Below, piece by piece: positions 1 to 6,055 of a stretch of 13,021 nt of DNA. The stretch lies in NCBI GenBank assembly GCA_039927975.1, contig JBDSTZ010000610.1, positions 1-13,021 on the forward strand. The letters are read 5' to 3'. Origin of the DNA: JBDSTZ01 sp039927975. GTDB taxonomy: Bacteria; Pseudomonadota; Gammaproteobacteria; Burkholderiales; Burkholderiaceae_D. The translations under genes and the position numbers were made by a program. Positions within the stretch are counted from its first letter, which is position 1; each line of letters begins with the position of its first letter. Under the pieces are notes generated by a model, which was not told the origin of the DNA, did no database searches, and worked only from the letters and a program-made list of their open reading frames with translations.

Positions 1-1084
1 TCTTGAACCTCCACAGCAAAGCGATCGTGACGAGCGCCACCAGCGCGGTCGGCAGGTCGACGATCGAGCGCTTCGCGATCACCACCACCGAGCCGGCGAT
101 GGCGCCGATCGCCGCCGCCGTGATGCCGTCGACAAAGGCCACTACCCCGGGCGCCTTGCCGTATTTTTTGAAGTACGGCGCCGGGATCACGGTAAATAAA
201 TAGCAAGGCAGAAAGGTCGCCAGCGCCGCCACCCAGGCGCCTGGCAGCCCCGCCACCAGGTAGCCAATAAAGGCGACGGTGATCACCACCGGACCCGGCG
301 TGATCATCGCCACCGCCACCGCGTCGACGAACTGGCGCTCGGTCAGCCAGTGGTGCTCGGTCACTACTCCGCCATACAGGAAGGGCACGATCGCCAGGCC
401 CGAACCGAACACGAAGGCGCCGGCCTTGGCGAAGAACACCGCGATCTGCCACAGCAGCGGCATTTCGCCCGCGCCGAACAGGCCGGCCAGAGGCAACTGG
501 GCCAGCGCCAGGCCGTGCACACCGGGCCTGCCGAGCCAGGCCGGCGGCGCGCGCAGCAGCCACACCAGCACGCCGGCGGCGATGAACAGCCAGGCGATTT
601 CCGATTCGGTGACGATGGTCACCACGGCCAGCAACAGGTAGATCGCCCACAGCAACTTGTCCTTGCCGACGCTCTTTTCGGTGAGCTTCTTGGCGCTCAT
701 GACGATGATGCCGATCACCGCCGCGCCGACCCCGTAAAACACCGCCTGCATCCACGACAGGCCGCCGAAGTTGACGTACGCCCAGCCCAGCGCGAGCACC
801 ATCAGGAAGGACGGCAGCACGAAGGCGAGCCCGACCGCCGTGGCGCCGGCCAGCCGGTAGTGCACGAAGCCCAGGTAGATCGCCAGCTGGGCCGCCAGCG
901 GACCGGGCGCCAGCTGCGACAGCGCCATGCCTTCCTTGTAGTCGGCCTCGCTGATCCAGCCGCGCTCGTCGACCAGGTCGCGGTGCATGTAGCCGACCAG
1001 CGCGACCGGGCCGCCGAAGCCCCAGGCGCCCAGCTTGAGCATGTATTTGACCAGTTGCCAGAGGGTGTAGGGCGGGGTGTTCAT
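1..1084 (-). CDS. chrA: ChrA chromate efflux transporter (3' end beyond window)
   Basis: Inner-membrane chromate transporter of the CHR family, expected to export chromate taken up by sulfate permeases. I translated the minus strand from the ATG at 1084 to base 1: 361 residues without a stop, with the C-terminus (roughly 40-50 residues by family length) lost at the window edge. The protein is strongly hydrophobic and shows the two homologous halves of long-chain ChrA. The first half has FGGPVALVGYMHRD from about residue 23. The second half has KAGAFVFGSGLAIVPFL near residue 215, followed by VAMITPGPVVITVAFIGYL. The start is fixed by the overlap with chrB: its ATG shares bases with the chrB TGA (ATGA, 1084-1081), so translation is probably coupled and the two genes form one operon. 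Family assignment is firm; activity on chromate is inferred from family and from chrB. Confidence 0.93.
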   Translation of the reverse strand, partial: MNTPPYTLWQLVKYMLKLGAWGFGGPVALVGYMHRDLVDERGWISEADYKEGMALSQLAPGPLAAQLAIYLGFVHYRLAGATAVGLAFVLPSFLMVLALGWAYVNFGGLSWMQAVFYGVGAAVIGIIVMSAKKLTEKSVGKDKLLWAIYLLLAVVTIVTESEIAWLFIAAGVLVWLLRAPPAWLGRPGVHGLALAQLPLAGLFGAGEMPLLWQIAVFFAKAGAFVFGSGLAIVPFLYGGVVTEHHWLTERQFVDAVAVAMITPGPVVITVAFIGYLVAGLPGAWVAALATFLPCYLFTVIPAPYFKKYGKAPGVVAFVDGITAAAIGAIAGSVVVIAKRSIVDLPTALVALVTIALLWRFK

Positions 1085-2040
1085 GTCGCGCTTGTCGAAA
1101 AGTAGGTATAAAAGGAATCGAGCACGGGGCCGATTTCGGCCAGCAGGGCGTCGTCGTCCGGCGCGCGCTGGCGCGCCCCCGACAGCACCGCTTCAAAACC
1201 GGGCGCCTCGGCGACGAAGCCGCGGCCCAGGTCGAGCACGTGGACCATCGCCGCCAGGCGCTGCAAGCCGGCGTCGTCGCCCAGTCCGAAGGTGGCGATC
1301 AGCACTTCAAAGGTGACCAGCTCGCCGACGTGGGTGAAGGCGGCGCCGTCGAAATCGAAGCCGAGCGCGTCAAGCGGACAATCGGCCGGCGTGGCCAGCC
1401 ACAGGAAGCGCGCGCCGGGATCGATGAAGCGCAGGATCAGCCAGGCGCTGGCGACCCGGTCGACCCACAGGTGGCGCCGGGTGGCCCAAAGGCGGTCTTG
1501 AAACTGGGCGCGGTCGCGCCTGACGATGGCGGCGTCGCCGGCCTGCGGCTCGCCCGGCGCCAGCCTCGACTCGGCGGCGTGCTGGAGGTCGAGCCAGGCC
1601 GACTCGGTCAGCAGCGCGGCGTCGTCCGGAAAGTAATCGATCGCGCGCAGCGACTCCAGTTCGCGCCGCAGCTTGCGCAGCAGCCGACTGATCTCTTGCG
1701 GCGCCAGTGTGGCCAGCGCGCCGCGCGCCTCGACTAGCGATGTCGCCAGCGCGGCATGCTCGGCGCGCCGGTCGAACAGCGCGCGCGTGCTGTCTTCTTC
1801 GGCGCCGGAACCGGCTTGCATCGTCAGCAGCCAGGCGCTGCCGCCCTCGCGCAGCGTGTCGTCTGCCAATGCGCGCAGGGTCTGCTCGCGGGCTTCGCCG
1901 GCCGGCAACACGTAGGCGCCGTCGCGCAAGGCGCCGCAGCCGAGCTGTTTCAGGCTGCGCCAGAGGCGCATGCGCGCGCTGGCGCTGCCGGTCGGCATGC
2001 TGACGATCAGCAGCAGCCAGGATGTCGTGGGTGGGCTCAT
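1081..2040 (-). CDS. chrB: ChrB chromate resistance protein
   Basis: A 319-residue ChrB-family protein. ChrB accompanies ChrA in many proteobacteria. It has been described as a chromate-responsive regulator of the chr operon and as needed for full resistance; which applies here is not visible. The N-terminal half (residues 5-95, starting SWLLLIVSMPTGSASARMRLWRSL) matches the ChrB N-terminal domain. The C-terminal half carries the conserved chromate-resistance block HLWVDRVASAWLILRFIDP (about 186-204), then FDFDGAAFTHVGELVTFEVL and MVHVLDL. Length is normal for the family (about 310-325). The ATG at 2040 has no clear Shine-Dalgarno sequence, and a good -10 element lies only about 12 bases upstream, so the mRNA may have an almost absent leader. 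The last codon overlaps the chrA start. Confidence 0.92.
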   Translation of the reverse strand: MSPPTTSWLLLIVSMPTGSASARMRLWRSLKQLGCGALRDGAYVLPAGEAREQTLRALADDTLREGGSAWLLTMQAGSGAEEDSTRALFDRRAEHAALATSLVEARGALATLAPQEISRLLRKLRRELESLRAIDYFPDDAALLTESAWLDLQHAAESRLAPGEPQAGDAAIVRRDRAQFQDRLWATRRHLWVDRVASAWLILRFIDPGARFLWLATPADCPLDALGFDFDGAAFTHVGELVTFEVLIATFGLGDDAGLQRLAAMVHVLDLGRGFVAEAPGFEAVLSGARQRAPDDDALLAEIGPVLDSFYTYFSTSAT

Positions 2041-2051
2041 CCCGGCATTTT

Positions 2052-2057
2052 ATTATA
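2052..2057 (-). promoter_or_regulatory. -10 box of the chrBA promoter
   Basis: On the minus strand these bases read TATAAT, a consensus -10, in an A/T-rich stretch immediately before chrB. No good -35 lies 16-18 bp upstream; TTGTCA is present but only 12 bp away. Transcription starting about 7 bases after the box would begin near 2045, only about 5 bases before the chrB ATG. The weak -35 fits a promoter needing an activator or tightly controlled by the nearby palindrome. Confidence 0.5.
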
Positions 2058-2079
2058 TTGAAACATGAATGACAATTTC

Positions 2080-2095
2080 TGTAGAGATCTCTACA
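2080..2095. promoter_or_regulatory. 16-bp perfect palindrome, probable operator
   Basis: TGTAGAGATCTCTACA is its own reverse complement. It sits in the divergent region between chrB and the aldo/keto reductase gene. It lies 23 bases upstream of the chrB -10, thus covering and passing the -35 zone, and just upstream of the reductase extended -10. A dimeric regulator bound here could control both genes. ChrB itself, or a regulator encoded elsewhere, are candidates. The sequence shows only the symmetry and position. Confidence 0.5.
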
Positions 2096-2116
2096 CAAGA
2101 TTGCCAAAGCGCCGCA

Positions 2117-2125
2117 TGCTAGACT
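2117..2125 (+). promoter_or_regulatory. Extended -10 of the aldo/keto reductase promoter
   Basis: TGCTAGACT is an extended -10 (TG, one base, then TAGACT). A transcript would start near 2132 and leave a leader of about 23 bases before the ATG at 2155, with a GGA ribosome-binding core at 2146-2148. TTGCCA at 2101 is too close (13 bp) for a normal -35. This arrangement supports the ATG at 2155 rather than an in-frame ATG at 2065, which would lie upstream of the promoter. Confidence 0.45.
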
Positions 2126-2154
2126 GTCCGCGCCCTTTTCAATATGGAATCGAG

Positions 2155-3153
2155 ATGCGCTACCTTGCTGCCGACAACCGTTACGAGATTCAACCCTATC
2201 GACGCTGCGGCCGCAGTGGTTTGCAGCTGCCCAGCGTCTCGCTCGGCCTGTGGCACAACTTCGGCGAAGTGGACCGCGAGGCTACGGCGCGCGAACTGCT
2301 GCTGGGCGCCTTCGATCGCGGCATCAATCACTTTGACCTGGCCAACAACTATGGCCCGCCGCCGGGCTCGGCCGAGAGCACCATGGGCCGCGTGCTGGCC
2401 AGCGACCTGCACACCCATCGCGACGAATTGATCATTTCGAGCAAGGCCGGCTACACCATGGGGCCCGGTCCGTACGGGGTGGGCGGCTCGCGCAAATATC
2501 TGGTTTCCAGTCTCGACCAGAGCTTGAAGCGGATGGGGCTAGCTTACGTGGACATTTTTTATCATCACGTGCCCGATCCCGACACCCCGCTCGAAGAAAC
2601 CATGGGCGCGCTCGACTTCATTGCGCGCAGCGGACGCGCGCTATACGTGGGCGTGTCGAATTATCCGGCCGCGCTGACCCGGCGCGCCGCCGCCCTGTTG
2701 CGCGAGCTGGGCACGCCGTGCGTGATCCACCAGCCGCGCTACAACATGCTCGACCGTGGCATCGAAGCGGAGTTGCTGCCGACGCTGGCCGAGGAAGGCA
2801 TCGGCTGCATCGCCTTTTCGCCGCTCGCGCAGGGCATCCTCACCGGCCGCTACCTGGACGGCGCGGTGCCGGCCGATTCGCGTGCGGCGCGCGCGGCCTT
2901 CCTGAAACCGGGCGACCTGACGCCGGCCAGGCTGGCCACGGTGCGCGCGCTGACCGCGCTGGCGAGCTCGCGCGGACAGTCGCTGGCACAGATGGCGCTG
3001 GCGTGGGTGCTGCGGCACGAGGGCATGAGCTCGGTGCTGATCGGCGCCAGCCGGCTCGGGCAGATCGACGACGCGCTCGGCGCCTTGCGGGCAGCGCGCT
3101 TCGGCGACGATGAACTGCGGGCGATCGACGCCGCGCTGATGCCGCAGGGCTGA
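2155..3153 (+). CDS. Aldo/keto reductase, YghZ/Gpr (AKR14)-like
   Basis: A 332-residue NADPH-dependent aldo/keto reductase. The closest family I recognise is YghZ (L-glyceraldehyde 3-phosphate reductase, methylglyoxal reduction), from the N-terminus YRRCGRSGLQLPSVSLGLWH and from GYTMGPGPYG. The catalytic tetrad is complete: Asp61 and Tyr66 in FDLANNYGPPPGSAE, Lys97 in SSKAGY, His138 in FYHHVPDPDTP. The cofactor-binding C-terminal part shows SPLAQGILTGRY and LIGASRLGQIDDAL. The ORF is open from an ATG at 2065, but I chose 2155: homology begins there, a GGA ribosome-binding core precedes it, and an extended -10 lies between the two ATGs. It is divergent from chrBA. The true substrate cannot be told from sequence; detoxification of reactive aldehydes is a reasonable guess. 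Confidence 0.88.
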   Translation: MRYLAADNRYEIQPYRRCGRSGLQLPSVSLGLWHNFGEVDREATARELLLGAFDRGINHFDLANNYGPPPGSAESTMGRVLASDLHTHRDELIISSKAGYTMGPGPYGVGGSRKYLVSSLDQSLKRMGLAYVDIFYHHVPDPDTPLEETMGALDFIARSGRALYVGVSNYPAALTRRAAALLRELGTPCVIHQPRYNMLDRGIEAELLPTLAEEGIGCIAFSPLAQGILTGRYLDGAVPADSRAARAAFLKPGDLTPARLATVRALTALASSRGQSLAQMALAWVLRHEGMSSVLIGASRLGQIDDALGALRAARFGDDELRAIDAALMPQG

Positions 3154-3162
3154 CATGACAAC

Positions 3163-3184
3163 GGGGGCGAATCTTCTCGCCCTC
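3163..3184 (+). terminator. Possible terminator after the aldo/keto reductase gene
   Basis: GGGGGCGA (3163-3170), a 6-base loop and TCGCCCTC (3177-3184) form an 8-bp stem with one G-T wobble, nine bases after the stop codon. Only a short T-rich stretch (GCATTT) follows, so termination may be weak. The rest of the gap to the next gene (3185-3275) holds a T7 run at 3253-3259 and a 9-bp direct repeat GCCGGCGCG (3220 and 3260), with no gene visible. Confidence 0.4.
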
Positions 3185-3275
3185 GCATTTAGCCTGAGCG
3201 CGCCCCGCCATGCTCTGCCGCCGGCGCGGGCTCAAGGCTTGTGGTCGAATTATTTTTTTGCCGGCGCGATCCGTT

Positions 3276-3304
3276 TTGCAGTGCGCCATCGTCTACCCTA
3301 TAGC
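3276..3304 (+). promoter_or_regulatory. Promoter of the ABM-domain gene
   Basis: TTGCAG (3276-3281) and TATAGC (3299-3304) are separated by exactly 17 bp, a good housekeeping sigma-70 layout. The expected start near 3311 puts the following hairpin at or just after the transcript 5' end. Confidence 0.5.
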
Positions 3305-3305
3305 A

Positions 3306-3328
3306 GGCCCGATTCGCGGGCCCGTTTT
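3306..3328 (+). other. Hairpin plus T4 in the leader of the ABM gene
   Basis: GGCCCG (3306-3311), loop ATTCG, CGGGCC (3317-3322), then CG and TTTT (3325-3328). The stem is perfect and GC-rich and stands between the predicted promoter and the ribosome-binding site GGAG at 3332. It may be a 5'-stabilising stem-loop, a remnant terminator for readthrough from upstream, or an operator. The sequence does not decide. Confidence 0.35.
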
Positions 3329-3342
3329 ACCGGAGACCAGCC

Positions 3343-3636
3343 ATGACCGTTTTATTGAACATCCTGACCGTCGCGCCCGCCGACCGCGATCGCGTGCTCG
3401 ACATGCTGCGCGAAAATATCGAGACGGTGATCCGCACGCTCGACGGCTGGGTTTCCACCGAGCTGGTCGCTTCGGCCGACGGTAGCCGCATCGTCATCCA
3501 TTCCACATGGCGCGATCCGGCCGCCGTCGCCGCCATGCGCGCCGACCCGAGAATGGTTGCCTACTTTCCGCAACTTGCCGCGCTGGCGTCGTTCGACTCG
3601 ATCGCCGGCGAGCTCGCCCATACGGCCTCGGCATGA
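3343..3636 (+). CDS. Antibiotic biosynthesis monooxygenase (ABM) domain protein
   Basis: A 97-residue protein of the ABM/dimeric alpha-beta barrel family. It shows the usual pattern: a first beta strand (TVLLNILTVAP), a helix with spaced acidic and arginine residues (ADRDRVLDMLRENIETVI), then GWVSTELVASADGSRIVIHSTW and a second helix (PAAVAAMRADPRMVAYFPQL). Family members include cofactor-independent quinone-forming monooxygenases and many small stress or detoxification proteins; the substrate is not predictable. The start is supported by GGAG at 3332-3335, seven bases before the ATG. Its own promoter lies upstream, and the sigma factor gene starts 108 bases after its stop, so the two may be co-transcribed. 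The domain covers essentially the whole chain. Minus-strand ORFs over it are shadows. Confidence 0.8.
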   Translation: MTVLLNILTVAPADRDRVLDMLRENIETVIRTLDGWVSTELVASADGSRIVIHSTWRDPAAVAAMRADPRMVAYFPQLAALASFDSIAGELAHTASA

Positions 3637-3744
3637 TCGCGCGGGCCGCGTGAACAGCACACCGTCATGTGCACTCCTTGCGACACGCAGCGCCTGTCCG
3701 CGCGGGGGACGTGCCGCCAGGGCGCCACGAACCCGGAGAGCGCG

Positions 3745-4623
3745 ATGGCAATGAACATGGACGCGCAAGCATTTGAACAGGTGATCGGCGCGATGCGCCC
3801 GACGCTGCACCGTTACTGCGCACGCATGGTCGGGTCCGCGCTCGATGGCGAGGACATTGTCCAGGAGACCCTGATCAAGGCTTTCAGGGCATACGCCACG
3901 GCGGGCGTGCTCGACGATCCACGCGCCTGGCTGTTTCGGATCGCGCACAACAGCGCGCTCGACTTTCTCAGGCGCCGCGCGCGCGAGCCCGTGCTGGAAC
4001 CCGAGGATGCGCTCGACACGCTGGCCGCGCCCGAGCCGCCCGATCCGGACCTGGCGGCAAGCTGCCTGCGCAGTTTCATCGCGCTGCCGACCTTGCAGCG
4101 CAGCGCAGTGATTCTGAAGGACGTGCTTGGCCATTCCGTCGACGAGGCGGCGGCGATCGTCGGCGTGAGCCACGCCGCCGTCAAGTCGGCGTTGCAGCGC
4201 GGGCGCGAGCGGCTTCCCGCCCTCGCGCGCGCTGCCGACGAGATCGCCGCGCCGGCACTCGACGGTCCGGCCCGCGCCCGCCTGTTCGCCTACGTGGAAG
4301 GCTTCAAGCTTGGCGATTACGACGCGGTGCGCGCCTTGCTCACCGACGATGTGCGGCTCGACCTCGTCGCCAGGCTGCAGCGCAACGGCAAGCACGAAGT
4401 CGGCGAATACCTCGGCCGTTATGCCGCGTGCACGCAGTGGACGTTCGCCCCGGCGATGGTCGAGGGGCGCGCCGCCATGCTGGTTTTCGACCGCACAGTG
4501 TCGCTCGACACTCCCGCCTATTTCGTCGCGCTTGAATTCGACGGCGAACGTGTCGCCGTCATCCGCGACTTTCTGTTCGCACGCTACGCGATGGAGGGGA
4601 TCGCGCTGCACGCGATTGCGTGA
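3745..4623 (+). CDS. ECF sigma factor with C-terminal SnoaL/NTF2-like domain
   Basis: A 292-residue RNA polymerase sigma factor of the extracytoplasmic-function class. Region 2 lies at about residues 14-80 (DGEDIVQETLIKAFRAY; PRAWLFRIAHNSALDFLRRR). Region 4 lies at about 108-158 (LPTLQRSAVILKDVLGHSVDEAAAIVGVSHAAVKSALQRGRERL, seen in parts). A further 120 residues form a SnoaL/NTF2-like domain (LFAYVEGFKLGDYDAVRALL onward). In such ECF groups the extra domain modulates activity in cis, replacing a separate anti-sigma factor, and none is encoded next to this gene. I chose the ATG at 3745, preceded by GGAGAG at 3735-3740. The frame is open from an ATG at 3667, but those 26 residues are Cys/Arg-rich, outside the domain and without a ribosome-binding site. 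The ABM gene just upstream is a possible target or partner. Its signal is unknown. Confidence 0.9.
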   Translation: MAMNMDAQAFEQVIGAMRPTLHRYCARMVGSALDGEDIVQETLIKAFRAYATAGVLDDPRAWLFRIAHNSALDFLRRRAREPVLEPEDALDTLAAPEPPDPDLAASCLRSFIALPTLQRSAVILKDVLGHSVDEAAAIVGVSHAAVKSALQRGRERLPALARAADEIAAPALDGPARARLFAYVEGFKLGDYDAVRALLTDDVRLDLVARLQRNGKHEVGEYLGRYAACTQWTFAPAMVEGRAAMLVFDRTVSLDTPAYFVALEFDGERVAVIRDFLFARYAMEGIALHAIA

Positions 4624-4630
4624 CCGCCCA

Positions 4631-4652
4631 CGTGCCAGGGAGTCCTGGCACG
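4631..4652 (+). terminator. Hairpin between sigma factor and SRPBCC genes
   Basis: CGTGCCAGG (4631-4639), loop GAGT, CCTGGCACG (4644-4652) is a perfect 9-bp stem starting seven bases after the sigma factor stop. No T-tract follows on either strand. It may therefore be a factor-assisted terminator, a 3'-end stabiliser or a REP-like unit serving both convergent genes. The remaining bases to 4745 show nothing further. Confidence 0.4.
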
Positions 4653-4745
4653 GCGGGAAGCCACGGCCACCTTGTTCGGTCTACACGACGAGCGCCCTGC
4701 GACAAACGCCAAGCGACGAACGCGACATACCGCCGCGCCGCCACC

Positions 4746-5294
4746 CTAATGCTGCGCCACGCTGCCGCGCCAGGCCCCGGTTTCCCTACCGCGATTTTCC
4801 AGCATTTCCTTGAAGCGCTGCAGATTGGAACGGGCCTCCATGCGCACCGCGCCCATCGCGTCGCCGATGGCTTCGAGCGGGCCCTCCGGCTGGTAATCCA
4901 TCTGCAGCATGATGCGCGTGGTCGATTCGGAAATCTTGTGGAAGGTGACCACGCCGCCGTTGGCCACTCCGCTGATGCTGCGCCAGGCGATGCGCTTGTC
5001 CGGGATCTGCTCGGTGATCTCGACGTCCCATTCCTTTTCCTTGCCGGCGACGTCGGCGCGCCAATGCAGGTGGCGGTCGTCGAGCTGGCGGATCTCATGC
5101 ACGCTTTGCATGAAGTTGGGAAATTGCTCGAATTGCGTCCACTGGTTGTAGGCCGTGCTGAGCGGGACATTGACCTCGATCGATTCCTGCACCGACGAAC
5201 TGGTGCCGGCGCCTCGGCTCTTCTTGAATTGCTTCGACAACAGGATGCCGCCCGCAGCCAGCGCGACGACCTTGACCATCCGACTTAGCATCAT
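4746..5294 (-). CDS. SRPBCC (polyketide cyclase/dehydrase-like) membrane-anchored protein
   Basis: A 182-residue protein with a short hydrophobic N-terminal segment (residues 7-20, MVKVVALAAGGILLSK), a basic stretch, and one SRPBCC/START-like ligand-binding domain from about residue 37 to 175. The domain shows the usual features: VNVPLSTAYNQWTQFEQFPNF at its start, then W-rich middle strands (LHWRADVAGKEKEWDVEI), and a C-terminal helix (RMEARSNLQRFKEML). It resembles the COG5637 type of predicted membrane protein with a cyclase domain; no enzymatic residues can be assigned. The ligand is unknown. The ATG at 5294 is fixed by AAAGGAG seven bases upstream; a second ATG follows directly. The gene is convergent with the sigma factor gene and appears to be a single-gene unit. 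Confidence 0.8.
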   Translation of the reverse strand: MMLSRMVKVVALAAGGILLSKQFKKSRGAGTSSSVQESIEVNVPLSTAYNQWTQFEQFPNFMQSVHEIRQLDDRHLHWRADVAGKEKEWDVEITEQIPDKRIAWRSISGVANGGVVTFHKISESTTRIMLQMDYQPEGPLEAIGDAMGAVRMEARSNLQRFKEMLENRGRETGAWRGSVAQH

Positions 5295-5320
5295 CTTCGT
5301 TCTCCTTTGTACATGTCAGT

Positions 5321-5341
5321 CCGAACAAACGGGCGGTTCGG
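5321..5341. promoter_or_regulatory. Inverted repeat upstream of the SRPBCC gene
   Basis: CCGAAC (5321-5326) and GTTCGG (5336-5341) are perfectly complementary, separated by 9 bases, and end 27 bases before the SRPBCC start codon. It could be an operator or a leader hairpin. A 10-bp palindrome, CGATTAATCG, lies further upstream at 5386-5395 and may belong to either divergent direction. Confidence 0.3.
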
Positions 5342-5394
5342 TCCGCGCGTCTGCCACCGTATGACTCCGGATAACTATGATCGTTCGATTAATC

Positions 5395-5407
5395 GGAGGA
5401 TTTTATG
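5395..5407 (+). other. Strong ribosome-binding site and ATG with doubtful ORF
   Basis: CGGAGGATTTT precedes an ATG at 5405 with near-ideal spacing. The frame stays open to 5983 but has noncoding-like composition until about 5750. It may be the original start of a gene now broken by one or more frameshifts, or chance. Confidence 0.25.
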
Positions 5408-5586
5408 CGCGGCGCGAAGCCGGCCAGGCGCGCCGAGGGAGAGACAGGTCGGACCTCCAGCGAGCAATGTTTTGCAAGCTTGACCTTGCTGTCCTGCAGA
5501 CACTGGTCGCTGCGCGTCGGCCGTTCGCGCCGCATCTGCCGATGTGCGACATTGGTCGATCCATTTATCATTCAAAGAGACGCCGC

Positions 5587-5983
5587 ATGGGTCTGTGTTT
5601 TTCGACATCGAACGTTTCCTCGATCAGGGGTGGGCAGGCGCCCGGCGCCACGTCGGCTGCGACCGCGCCGCGCAAGGCCACCGCGCGCGGGCGCCGTGCC
5701 ACCAAAGCGCACGGCGTTCTCGGCCACCTCCCGTCAGCGGAAGCAGGAACGGCAGCTGTCCGACGTCTATGTTTGTGATCCGTCGAGCAATATCGCCTGC
5801 AAGGCCCGGGACTATCCCGACCGATTCAAGGACAAGATGCAGAAGTGGGAGGGCGCCGGCAAACTGTTTGGCTACCATGCCAAGGGTTTCGTGCTGCCGA
5901 CCGACGAGGACTGGGTAGGCGACGTACTGCACGGAATAAAGATGGTGATGGGATCGGAGCCTATTCCACGCGATGTCGTATGA
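5587..5983 (+). pseudogene. Unrecognised gene, apparently frame-disrupted; MGLC N-terminus
   Basis: I do not recognise this protein. From the ATG at 5587, one frame gives MGLCFSTSNVSSIRGG followed by an Ala/Thr/Gly/Arg-rich, probably disordered stretch, and stops at 5778. From about 5750 the coding-like signal (strong G/C third bases, aromatic and charged residues) is in the next frame, to the stop at 5983: DVYVCDPSSNIACKARDYPD, FKDKMQKWEGAGKLFGYHAKG, LPTDEDWVGDVLHG (read in parts). A single base removed near 5740-5765 would join the two into about 131 residues. An AAAGAGA ribosome-binding-like sequence precedes 5587. Alternatively, the lower frame is open all the way from an ATG at 5405 with a fine GGAGGA, giving 192 residues. 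Its first two thirds are Arg/Cys/Pro-rich with poor codon use, so I think that part is not protein. MGxC starts occur in myristoylated type III effectors. Confidence 0.3.
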
Positions 5984-6002
5984 GGCCGGGAGCCTGACGC
6001 GA

Positions 6003-6027
6003 AAATCGACGCGCAGTGCGTCGATTT
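6003..6027. terminator. Bidirectional terminator before lacI
   Basis: AAATCGACGC (6003-6012), loop GCAGT, GCGTCGATTT (6018-6027) is a perfect 10-bp stem. It begins 19 bases after the rightward ORF stop and lies about 30 bases past the leftward lacI stop. The stem ends in A-runs on the left and T-runs on the right on both strands, the usual form between convergent genes. Confidence 0.7.
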
Positions 6028-6055
6028 CATGCATCAAATAGAGCGCAACAACAGA

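Noticed and set aside
350..1105. 251-residue plus-strand ORF opposite chrA
   Set aside because: His/Gln/Arg-rich translation; the minus strand encodes a clear ChrA.
2065..2154. N-terminal extension of the aldo/keto reductase from the ATG at 2065
   Set aside because: Not in the family, no ribosome-binding site, spans the palindrome and the extended -10.
3352..4611. 419-residue minus-strand ORF across the ABM and sigma factor genes
   Set aside because: Runs across two well-supported genes, has no recognisable domain and has shadow-like composition.
5375..5608. 77-residue minus-strand ORF (MSKNTDPCGVSL start) with a GAGGAAA upstream
   Set aside because: Composition is not absurd, but third-position G/C is about half, no family is recognised, and it overlaps the uncertain region; insufficient support.
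5405..5983. 192-residue ORF as one normal gene
   Set aside because: Good ribosome-binding site, but the first two thirds have noncoding-like codon use and Arg/Cys/Pro-rich composition; kept only as an alternative to the disrupted-gene reading.
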